This document shows, in pieces, positions 1 to 6,301 of a stretch of 6,301 nt of DNA (position 1 is the first letter of the stretch; each line of letters starts with the position of its first letter). Origin of the DNA: Anaerovibrio sp. (GTDB lineage Bacteria; Bacillota; Negativicutes; Selenomonadales; Selenomonadaceae); NCBI GenBank assembly GCA_016302095.1, contig JAEDOE010000071.1, positions 1 through 6,301 on the forward strand, read 5' to 3'. The notes under the pieces are model-generated. The model was not told the origin of the DNA and did no database searches. It saw only the letters and a program-made list of their open reading frames with translations. The position numbers and the translations under genes are program-made.

Positions 1-21
1 TGTTTTAACCGTATTTTCCAT
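1..21 (-). CDS. 5' end of an unidentified leftward gene (7 codons visible)
   Basis: An ATG at 21-19 is preceded on the minus strand by GAGGA (31-35) at a spacing of 9 nt, and an in-frame TAG lies six codons upstream, so this is the first usable start. The visible peptide is MENTVKT, too short to identify. A strong leftward promoter (268-296) lies about 240 nt upstream with no other gene between, which supports a real transcription unit with a long leader. The leader carries repeated GACAA and CCGTATTTT motifs, so this gene may be regulated in an unusual way. The function is unknown. It could also be a chance start. Confidence 0.42.
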
Positions 22-152
22 TCGATATAATCCTCGCTAATCATTTATATTATTTTCCCAAAACCGCATATTTACTGCTCATATAGCAAAATATCCAAAC
101 AAAATCCACCATTTTATTTCACGCTGCTCAAAGCCGTATTTTTCCGTATTTT
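9..152. repeat. Three CCGTATTTT direct repeats
   Basis: The nonamer CCGTATTTT occurs on the plus strand at 9-17, 134-142 and 144-152. The last two are in tandem with a 10-bp period. The first overlaps the first codons of the left-edge gene, and the other two lie in its leader. They could be operator half-sites, or a by-product of the low-complexity AT-rich sequence here. Confidence 0.4.
31..35 (-). promoter_or_regulatory. Ribosome binding site of the left-edge gene
   Basis: The minus strand reads GCGAGGA nine nucleotides before the ATG at 21. This is the only Shine-Dalgarno-like sequence near the left edge, and it is the main reason for proposing a gene start there. Confidence 0.4.
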
Positions 153-170
153 CACAGCAAAATTCTACCT

Positions 171-244
171 TTGCTGACAAATTGCTGACAAATTATATTC
201 ACGGTAGACAAATGGTAGACAAAACTGGTGAAATTCTAGACAAG
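171..244. repeat. Five phased GACAA iterons (two 11-bp tandem pairs plus one)
   Basis: The plus strand has an exact tandem 11-mer TTGCTGACAAA at 171-181 and 182-192. A second 11-bp tandem pair (C/T)GGTAGACAAA lies at 202-212 and 213-223, and a fifth copy, CTAGACAAG, at 236-244. The GACAA motif starts at 176, 187, 207, 218 and 239, offsets of 0, 11, 31, 42 and 63. These are close to whole multiples of 10.5 bp, so all copies would face the same side of the helix. This is typical of arrays bound by a protein (operator, replication iteron or transposon-end sites). The array lies just downstream of the leftward promoter at 268-296. Confidence 0.65.
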
Positions 245-267
245 CACAAGAAAACAAGTTCTATTAA

Positions 268-296
268 ATTATACCACACTGCACACTTTACAGCAA
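268..296 (-). promoter_or_regulatory. Strong leftward sigma70 promoter
   Basis: On the minus strand, TTGCTG (291-296) is separated by 17 bp from TATAAT (268-273). A TGG directly before the -10 gives an extended -10 (TGn). Transcription would start near 261 and run left through the GACAA repeats toward the ATG at 21. No nearer promoter of similar quality was found for that gene. Confidence 0.65.
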
Positions 297-487
297 GCAA
301 AATACTGGAAATTTCCGTCTTTCATTGTGCTTGATTTTTACTTCGCGCATATATTGATAAAGTTTGGCATTTCGTGGACTCTGCTCATAAAAGCAGGTTG
401 CCTTGCATAATTGTTAGCAGCATCAGATTTCGTCAGTTCCCAGCCCCCCTGTTTCAGGCTTGCTCGTAAAGTCAGATTAGTTGCTAT
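297..487. other. Gene-free stretch with small hairpins only
   Basis: No supported gene was seen on either strand. Small inverted repeats are present: CTGCT/AGCAG at 381-396, and CCTG/CAGG around the C-rich run near 450. GGACTCTGCTC at 376-386 is the inverted partner of 708-718. A long minus-strand open frame (568-338) crosses the stretch but begins inside a palindrome and is not credible as a gene. The stretch could be the body of a small mobile element or a structured RNA, and nothing seen decides between these. Confidence 0.4.
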
Positions 488-525
488 AGCATCATACAAT
501 GACAAATATTGTATGATGCTTTTGT
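488..525 (+). terminator. Perfect 13-bp hairpin followed by a short T run
   Basis: AGCATCATACAAT (488-500) is exactly complementary to 508-520 across a 7-nt loop, GACAAAT. On the plus strand it is followed by TTTTGT, like an intrinsic terminator. On the minus strand no T tract follows. The stem is AT-rich and no plus-strand gene ends here, so it could instead be a protein-binding palindrome or part of the adjacent repeat element. The loop plus the preceding T reads TGACAAAT, the same octamer as in the iterons at 175-193. Confidence 0.45.
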
Positions 526-714
526 ATCTGTTCGGACACAAAGAGGGACAGGTGCGGCATGTACCCAAAGAAAACCTTTGTTGTACCTCGGTGCTTAACG
601 ATACGCGAGCCGAAGGCGAAGCGTGAGTTTAGCATCCGCTAGGTACAACTAGGAGCGAGAGCGTGTTTTCTATGGGTACTGCCGCTACCTGTCCCTTTAA
701 AATATCTGAACAGA
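526..714. repeat. Large composite palindrome, MITE- or REP-like element
   Basis: The core spans 545-695. Left arm 545-575 and right arm 665-695 pair at 28 of 29 aligned positions (9 bp GGGACAGGT/ACCTGTCCC, then 5, 6 and 8 of 9), broken only by 1-2 nt bulges. Pairing continues inward at 580-588/641-649 (9 bp), 589-599/627-638 and 603-606/621-624, to a tip GCC-GAA-GGC at 609-617. A 15-nt unpaired insert at 650-664 is the main asymmetry. Outside the core, TCTGTTC (527-533) matches GAACAGA (708-714). No transposase is encoded. The element sits just past the MFS stop codon and is the only strong structure there, so it may also end or protect that mRNA. Confidence 0.7.
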
Positions 715-766
715 GTCCGCAGAGTAACTAAATTCTTAATTATGTGCTCAAAGCAACAATCCAGCA

Positions 767-1939
767 CTACGATAAACTGAAACTCCTCATTACATATTTG
801 GCAATAACAGCCTGGCTGAACGCCAAAGCCCCCAGCATCCCAAAGGATACATACAGATTTGTACTATCAGCCACAAAGCCAATCAGCGCAGGCCCCATGA
901 GGATGCCCAGATAACCCATTGTGCTGACAGCAGACACAGCCTGATTGATAGGCATCGCCTTCTGCTTGCCCATCAGCGAAAAAAATACCGGCACTATATT
1001 GGCACTGCCGATACCAATGATAAAGAACCCCGCATACAAAAGCCAGGCAACAGGTGCCAGAATCAACAGTACAAAACCTGCACAAGCCAGCAAAGCACCA
1101 CCGATGGTAACTACAGCACCCCCCAGCCGGTTGACAGCACGATCCCCTGCCAGCCGCATAATCAGCATAGCCGCTGAAAATACTGTAAAGCCTACGCCTG
1201 CCATGCTCATATCAAAATGCTTCACACTGGTCAGGAACACGCCGCTCCAGTCCATGACCGCGCCCTCCACCAAAAAGGACACAAATGCCACCATGCCGAT
1301 AAAAACAACGATTCCTCTAGGTACTGCCAGCAGGGAGCCTTCCCGCTTTTCACCGCCCTCAGCCATCAGATGAGGCCTGAATACCGCCAGCAGCACCAGG
1401 ATAATCCCCCAGGCAATCAACGCTGCCTGAAAATGGTTAAGCCCTGCATTCAGCCAGACACTAAAAATACCTGACCCTGCAAAGCCCCCTATGCTCCAAA
1501 AAGCATGCATGCCGGACATAAGCCGCACGCCGGACTTCTTCTCCACCATTACGGCAAGCACATTAACCACCACATCAATGGAGCCCATCAGGGCACCCAG
1601 CAGCAAAATCAGCGGCACCAGCATATACAGGGACTGCACCAGGCTGAGCAGCACCAGCACCATGCCATAAAAGACGCCTGCCGTCACCAGAACCTTGCGG
1701 CAGCCCCATTTCCCGGCAGCTCCACCGGAGAAGGGCATCGTCATCAAGGAGCCGATGCCCACGCACAAAAGCAGCATGCCCAGCACATCCTCCGTCAGTG
1801 CCAGCCGTTCCTTCAACATAGGCACCATGGGAGCCCAGCTGGCACAGCCAAAGCCCCCCACGAAGAACAATGCCTTGGCAGCCCACTGCTGCCATCTCAG
1901 CTCCTTCTCCCCAGCCTCAGTCTTTTTCTTCACCATCAT
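767..1939 (-). CDS. Major facilitator superfamily transporter, YbjJ-like
   Basis: This is a 390-residue inner-membrane protein with about 12 hydrophobic segments. A basic N-terminus (residues 1-20) is followed by TM1 (about 22-40), and a hydrophilic central loop lies at about 190-207 (MAEGGEKREG) between the two six-helix halves. The MFS loop motif appears as GGAAGKWGCRKV (72-83) without the usual Asp, and again after TM8 as RLAGDRAVNRLGG (262-274). The segment EGAVMDWSGVFL (225-236) in TM7 is typical of the YbjJ-like group, whose substrate is generally unknown; sugar-type permeases are relatives. The length fits the family. The start overlaps the end of the upstream CorC-type gene by 23 bp, and AGGA lies just before the paired ATG ATG. 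The second ATG (1936) or the GTG at 1933 are better spaced from AGGA, so the exact start is uncertain. Translation is probably coupled to the upstream gene. The stop is TAG. Confidence 0.88.
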   Translation of the reverse strand: MMVKKKTEAGEKELRWQQWAAKALFFVGGFGCASWAPMVPMLKERLALTEDVLGMLLLCVGIGSLMTMPFSGGAAGKWGCRKVLVTAGVFYGMVLVLLSLVQSLYMLVPLILLLGALMGSIDVVVNVLAVMVEKKSGVRLMSGMHAFWSIGGFAGSGIFSVWLNAGLNHFQAALIAWGIILVLLAVFRPHLMAEGGEKREGSLLAVPRGIVVFIGMVAFVSFLVEGAVMDWSGVFLTSVKHFDMSMAGVGFTVFSAAMLIMRLAGDRAVNRLGGAVVTIGGALLACAGFVLLILAPVAWLLYAGFFIIGIGSANIVPVFFSLMGKQKAMPINQAVSAVSTMGYLGILMGPALIGFVADSTNLYVSFGMLGALAFSQAVIAKYVMRSFSLS

Positions 1940-3254
1940 TATCCTGCTTCTTATCCTCCACTGTACAAATAATCTTGTCTATCCGATAGCGGTCAAGCCG
2001 GGCAATCTCAAACGCAAAATTCTCCCAGCGCACCGTCTCGCCCTTTTTCGGAATATAGCCAAACAATGCCGTCACAAAGCCGCCCATAGTCTGGTAGTGG
2101 TCCTGGTCCTCATCCGGCAGCTCATCAATATCAAACTTTTCCTTGAAATCATCAATGGAGCACAGCCCCTCAATATTCCAGCTATTATCATCCCTTGCCG
2201 TAATCTGCACCGGCTCTGGCTCATTGATATTATTGGTATCGCCAATCAGCTCCAGCAAAATATCCTGCAGGGTAATAAAGCCAATGACACCGCCGTACTC
2301 GTCCAGCACCGCCGCCTCGTGAATGCCGGTCTCCTGGAACTGCTCCAGCACCCGGAAGCTTTCCATAGAGCGAGGGATGAACATCGGCTTCCTGATAAAC
2401 TGGCTCAGGTCCAAGGGCTTATTATCCAATGCCGCATTAAAAATATCCTTGATGTAGATGACGCCGCAGAAATCATCCAGGCTTTCCTTGCCCACCGGGA
2501 TAATCGCCTCCGAGGTGGCACGGATAATGGCCAGATTCTGCTCCAGGGTATCCTCCAAATCAATCCACATCATCTGGGTTCTCGGTGTCATCAAGGAATA
2601 TGCCGTCTGGTCGCTCATGTGGAACACCCTGTCCACCAGGCTCTGCTCCTTTTTCTCAAAGGTACCATCCTCAGTTGCCTGCTCGATTAAATCCTTTACC
2701 TCATCCTCAGTAACCGTATCGTCAATCTTCAGATTCAGCCCCAGCAGGGCAAGCAGCAAGCGCACGGAATTTGCCAGCAGGGAAACAATAGGCTTCGTCA
2801 CGAAAATCAGCTTGCTCAGTGTCTTTTCACAATGAATCAGGGTTGCCTCCGGCTTCTGCATAGCAATCCGCGTCGGCAGGAATTCGCTGAGCATCAGCGT
2901 CAGATATGTCACAATCAGAATGCTCATGCCCAGCGCCAGCTCATCAGCATAAGGCATCAGGTAAATATACTGCTTCACCATGGGCGCCAGGATCACGCTG
3001 GTGCTGACACCGATCAGAATGCTCACAAAGGTAATCCCCAGCTGAATAACAGCATTGGCGCGCTCCGGGTGCTCCAAAAGCTTCAACGCCTTCTTTGCCC
3101 CGCCAGCCAGTTCCTGGTCATCATCATCCAGCAGCCTTTCCAGCCTGCTCTTGTGGCTCTCATTCAGGGAAGTCTCCGCCAGCGCAAAAAACACATTAAT
3201 AAAAATCAGCACAAAAATCACGCACAGCCAAATAGACGGATAAGGGGTATCCAA
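1917..3254 (-). CDS. CNNM/CorC (HlyC) family membrane protein with CBS domains
   Basis: This is a membrane protein of the CNNM/CorC group, whose members are linked to Mg2+ or other divalent cation efflux; old 'hemolysin' names are misleading. With TTG at 3254 as start it has 445 residues: a DUF21 membrane domain (about 8-180) beginning MDTPYPSIWLCVIFVLIF and containing NVFFALAETSLNESH; a paired CBS region (about 220-345) with DRVFHMSD, LMTPRTQM, GVIYIKD and DEYGGVIGFITLQDILLELIGD; and a C-terminal CorC_HlyC domain (about 355-435) ending in an acidic tail. The frame stays open to a TTG at 3284. That start would have only ~11 nt of leader and no ribosome site, whereas 3254 has AAGGA (3265-3269) 10 nt upstream, and family members usually begin this way. 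One oddity is that the usual GE-x-x-PK turn of DUF21 reads SEFLPTR here. It is the first gene of an operon with the MFS gene. The stop is TGA. Confidence 0.9.
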   Translation of the reverse strand: MDTPYPSIWLCVIFVLIFINVFFALAETSLNESHKSRLERLLDDDDQELAGGAKKALKLLEHPERANAVIQLGITFVSILIGVSTSVILAPMVKQYIYLMPYADELALGMSILIVTYLTLMLSEFLPTRIAMQKPEATLIHCEKTLSKLIFVTKPIVSLLANSVRLLLALLGLNLKIDDTVTEDEVKDLIEQATEDGTFEKKEQSLVDRVFHMSDQTAYSLMTPRTQMMWIDLEDTLEQNLAIIRATSEAIIPVGKESLDDFCGVIYIKDIFNAALDNKPLDLSQFIRKPMFIPRSMESFRVLEQFQETGIHEAAVLDEYGGVIGFITLQDILLELIGDTNNINEPEPVQITARDDNSWNIEGLCSIDDFKEKFDIDELPDEDQDHYQTMGGFVTALFGYIPKKGETVRWENFAFEIARLDRYRIDKIICTVEDKKQDNDGEEKD

Positions 3255-3264
3255 AAAATCCACA

Positions 3265-3269
3265 TCCTT
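3265..3269 (-). promoter_or_regulatory. Ribosome binding site that decides the CorC-type start
   Basis: The minus strand reads AAAAGGA ten nucleotides before TTG at 3254. No comparable sequence precedes the upstream TTG at 3284, so the shorter protein is preferred. Confidence 0.55.
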
Positions 3270-3301
3270 TTCAACAAAAAGCAAAATAACTTAATGCTCT
3301 A

Positions 3302-3330
3302 ATTATAGCCGTTTCTGCTATTTAATGCAA
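3302..3330 (-). promoter_or_regulatory. Sigma70 promoter of the corC-type/MFS operon
   Basis: On the minus strand TTGCAT (3325-3330) is separated by 17 bp from TATAAT (3302-3307). The predicted transcript start is near 3295. It lies directly after the glutamate dehydrogenase terminator, so the two-gene operon below it is independently transcribed. Confidence 0.7.
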
Positions 3331-3347
3331 ATTCAGGGAACAGCAAT

Positions 3348-3385
3348 GCAAAAATAAAACCGCCATCCCCTCAGGGACAGCGGTT
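3348..3385 (-). terminator. Intrinsic terminator of gdhA
   Basis: On the minus strand AACCGCTGTCCC (3385-3374) pairs with GGGGATGGCGGTT (3370-3358) around a small loop. The stem has 12 pairs including G-U pairs, and the T-rich run TTTTATTTTTG follows directly. It lies about 25 nt past the TGA of the glutamate dehydrogenase gene. Confidence 0.85.
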
Positions 3386-3409
3386 CAAATCTTAATTTTC
3401 TGCAGTTAA

Positions 3410-4830
<1,421 letters not shown>

Positions 4831-4845
4831 ACACACAGCAAAATT

Positions 4846-4873
4846 ATTATACTACAATTTTCGCTTTTTTCAA
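4846..4873 (-). promoter_or_regulatory. Consensus sigma70 promoter of gdhA
   Basis: On the minus strand TTGAAA (4868-4873) is separated by 16 bp from a perfect TATAAT (4846-4851). The predicted transcript start is near 4839, giving an ~89-nt leader. The near-consensus boxes fit a highly expressed gene whose output would need repression or other control. Confidence 0.75.
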
Positions 4874-4884
4874 TAGTAAATGAT

Positions 4885-4894
4885 ATGTATACAT
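4885..4894. promoter_or_regulatory. Third TGTATACA site, upstream of the gdhA promoter
   Basis: ATGTATACAT is a perfect 10-bp palindrome holding the same TGTATACA core as the two leader sites. Its centre is 63 bp (about six helical turns) from the nearer leader site, on the other side of the promoter, an arrangement that would allow looping or cooperative binding. Confidence 0.5.
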
Positions 4895-4926
4895 TATTCA
4901 ATTAACGATATATTTTATTTATGGAA

Positions 4927-4974
4927 CAATAAAAGGGCGCATCACCTGCCCCGCCCGGACAGATGCCACGCCCC
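4927..4974 (-). terminator. Intrinsic terminator of the nicotinate phosphoribosyltransferase gene
   Basis: On the minus strand a GC-rich stem forms from GGGC (4973-4970) with GCCC (4938-4935), and from GCATC with GATGC, with an inner CTGTCC/GGGCAG stem. TTTTATTG follows. It lies about 40 nt past the TGA at 5016. A 3-nt bulge weakens the outer stem, but the GC content and T tract are convincing. Confidence 0.7.
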
Positions 4975-5015
4975 ATACCTTCGGCATCGCAATACAAAAC
5001 AAAAAACTAAAACAC

Positions 5016-6301
5016 TCAGCCCCGCAAATCGTGCAAAAGGGACATTTTCATCTCATAATAATCAGGGCTCATATCCAGATAATGCTTATGAGGATTCTCA
5101 AAACGCTGCTCCTCCTGCCAGATTTCCGTATCCAGCTGCTTCTTTACATAGGCACGGATTTCCTCCAGGTCACGCTTTGGCTGGACGCGCTTGCCATCCT
5201 TCACCACCAGCTGCTGCAGCTCCTTGACCGTGCAGTTCTCAAAGAAGCGGTTCTTCCACGGCTTCTCCGGGTCCACATAGCGGTACGGCTGGGACATGTC
5301 AACTACTTCATCAAAACCGGCAATCAGGTCAGCTACGGCATAGCCCTCCTCACCGTAGATGCGGTACACCCGCTTGAAGCCCGGGTTGGTAATCTTTTCC
5401 ACCGCCTCGGAAACTTTGATGCGCGGCACATACCTGCCCTCATACTCCACAGCGGCAATCTTGTACACCGCCCCAAATACAGGATCGCTCTTGGCTGTAA
5501 TCAGCCGCTCCCCTACGCCAAAGGCATCAATCTGACCGCCCTGCCTGAGAATGGAGGTAATGGTATACTCGTCCAGGCTGTTGGAAACCACGATCTTGCA
5601 GTCCTCCAGCCCGGCCGCATCCAGCAGCTTCCGCACCTTTTTGGAAAGGTATGCCAGGTCACCGGAGTCAATGCGGATGCCCTTCAGACGCTTGCCCATA
5701 GGCTCCAGTACCTCCTTTGCCACCCTGATGGCAGCCGGAATACCGGAATGAATAACATCATAGGTATCCACCAGCAGGACAGTGGCATCAGGATAGACCT
5801 CTGCATATTTCTTAAAGGCGGTATACTCATCCTGATAGAACATCACCCAGCTATGAGCCATGGTACCGCTGACAGGGATGTTGAACTTCTGCCCTGCCAG
5901 CACCGTTGCCGTACCTACAGCCCCGGCAATATATGCCGCCCGGGCACCATAGACGGCAGCATCCATGTTGTGCGCCCTGCGGGCACCAAAATCCGATACA
6001 GCCCTGCCATCTGCCGCTCTGACAATGCGGCTGGTCTTGGTGGCAATCAGGGACTGATGATTAACCAGAGCCAAAAGAGCTGTCTCCACCAGCTGGGCAT
6101 CAATCAAAGGAGCCACTACTGTCACACATGGCTCGTTGGGATACATAACCGTCCCCTCAGGAAAAGCATAAACATCACCAGAAAAACGAAAATCCTTCAA
6201 ATATGCCAGAAATTCCCCGGAAAACAGATTCAGAGACTCAAAATAGGCAATATCCTCCTCCGTAAAGTGCATATTCTCCACGTATTCAATCATCTGCTCC
6301 A
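5016..6301 (-). CDS. pncB: Nicotinate phosphoribosyltransferase, N-terminus cut by window edge
   Basis: This cytosolic enzyme makes nicotinate mononucleotide from nicotinate and PRPP with ATP use, the first step of NAD salvage (Preiss-Handler pathway). The frame continues to the last base: the codons before the Met at 6293 read EQ, and the last partial codon fits Leu, giving the family's usual '(L)EQ-IEY-EN-HFTEEDI'. So that Met is internal and roughly 55 residues are missing. Counting from that Met, visible landmarks are TKTSRIVRAA (86-95), SDFGARRAHNMDAA (100-113), SGTMAHSWVMF (142-152) with the conserved His147 phosphorylated in this family, DTYDV (176-180), GIRIDSGDLAYLSK (205-218) and FGVGERLITAKSDPVFGAVYKI (258-279, phosphate/substrate loop). 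The total of ~480 residues fits the Gram-positive-type enzymes. It ends in TGA and has its own terminator, so it is not cotranscribed with gdhA by default. Confidence 0.95.
   Translation of the reverse strand, partial: EQMIEYVENMHFTEEDIAYFESLNLFSGEFLAYLKDFRFSGDVYAFPEGTVMYPNEPCVTVVAPLIDAQLVETALLALVNHQSLIATKTSRIVRAADGRAVSDFGARRAHNMDAAVYGARAAYIAGAVGTATVLAGQKFNIPVSGTMAHSWVMFYQDEYTAFKKYAEVYPDATVLLVDTYDVIHSGIPAAIRVAKEVLEPMGKRLKGIRIDSGDLAYLSKKVRKLLDAAGLEDCKIVVSNSLDEYTITSILRQGGQIDAFGVGERLITAKSDPVFGAVYKIAAVEYEGRYVPRIKVSEAVEKITNPGFKRVYRIYGEEGYAVADLIAGFDEVVDMSQPYRYVDPEKPWKNRFFENCTVKELQQLVVKDGKRVQPKRDLEEIRAYVKKQLDTEIWQEEQRFENPHKHYLDMSPDYYEMKMSLLHDLRG

Larger units (their letters stand above)
376..718. 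repeat. Outer imperfect inverted repeats, possible ends of a ~340-bp element
   Basis: GGACTCTGCTC (376-386) and the reverse complement of 708-718 (GGACTCTGTTC) agree at 10 of 11 positions. They enclose both the 13-bp hairpin and the large palindrome. A shorter version of the same end, TCTGTTC, occurs at 527-533. This could mean a small element with terminal inverted repeats, or one element nested next to another. The match is short and no target-site duplication was clear. Confidence 0.3.

Noticed and set aside
171..244. CRISPR array
   Set aside because: The repeats are only 11 bp, directly adjacent in pairs, and have no spacers of uniform length. No cas gene is present.
212..334. Short plus-strand open frame over the GACAA repeats, considered as the tail of an integrase
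   Set aside because: No integrase motif (R-H-R-Y) is visible. The frame is open only because the region is AT-rich and the repeats lack stops in that frame.
370..520. tRNA, tmRNA, RNase P or 6S RNA
   Set aside because: I looked for the conserved ends and arms of these RNAs (TTCRA loop, CCA end, GAGGAAAGTCC-like segment) and found none.
338..568. 76-codon minus-strand open frame starting with TTG
   Set aside because: It begins inside the large palindrome and crosses the 13-bp hairpin. It has a weak ribosome site and no recognisable domain, so it is more likely a by-product of repeat DNA.
411..626. 71-codon plus-strand open frame
   Set aside because: It runs through the hairpin and the left palindrome arm, lacks a good ribosome site and resembles no known protein.
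1695..2690. 331-codon plus-strand frame across the MFS/CorC junction
   Set aside because: It is antisense to two clear genes, its composition is that of complementary coding sequence, and it has no motif.

Overview
This window carries three complete genes and one truncated metabolic or transport gene, all on the minus strand. It also includes about 745 bp of gene-poor, repeat-rich DNA at its low-coordinate end. The coding parts have moderate GC and the spacers are AT-rich. Promoters are sigma70-type, ribosome binding sites are GGAGG-like, and two genes appear to start with TTG. These traits and the protein types suggest an anaerobic member of the Bacillota. My best guess is the Negativicutes (Selenomonas-like), but this is inferred from style and no diagnostic marker is present.

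Reading in the direction of transcription, from high to low coordinates: (i) 6301-5016 is a nicotinate phosphoribosyltransferase (NAD salvage) that has lost its first ~55 codons to the window edge and ends in an intrinsic terminator. (ii) 4750-3410 is an NADP-type glutamate dehydrogenase (ammonia assimilation). It has its own consensus promoter, three exact TGTATACA palindromes around that promoter, a TTG start and a strong terminator. (iii) A new promoter at 3302-3330 drives a two-gene operon. The first gene is a CNNM/CorC-type membrane protein with CBS domains. The second is a YbjJ-like major facilitator whose start overlaps the end of the first gene by 23 bp.

Below 767 no convincing complete gene is visible. 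From right to left this region holds a ~150-bp near-perfect palindrome (545-695) inside further inverted repeats, so it looks like a small non-autonomous mobile or REP-like element. Next comes a perfect 13-bp hairpin (488-520), then a strong leftward promoter (268-296). Downstream of the promoter lie five GACAA motifs spaced on about one DNA face (171-244) and three CCGTATTTT repeats. The apparent start of another leftward gene (ATG at 21) runs off the left edge.

The genes are ordinary housekeeping functions, and I see no defence, secretion or biosynthetic system. The points worth attention are regulatory or repeat DNA: the phased GACAA array, the composite palindrome, and the TGTATACA operator set at gdhA.
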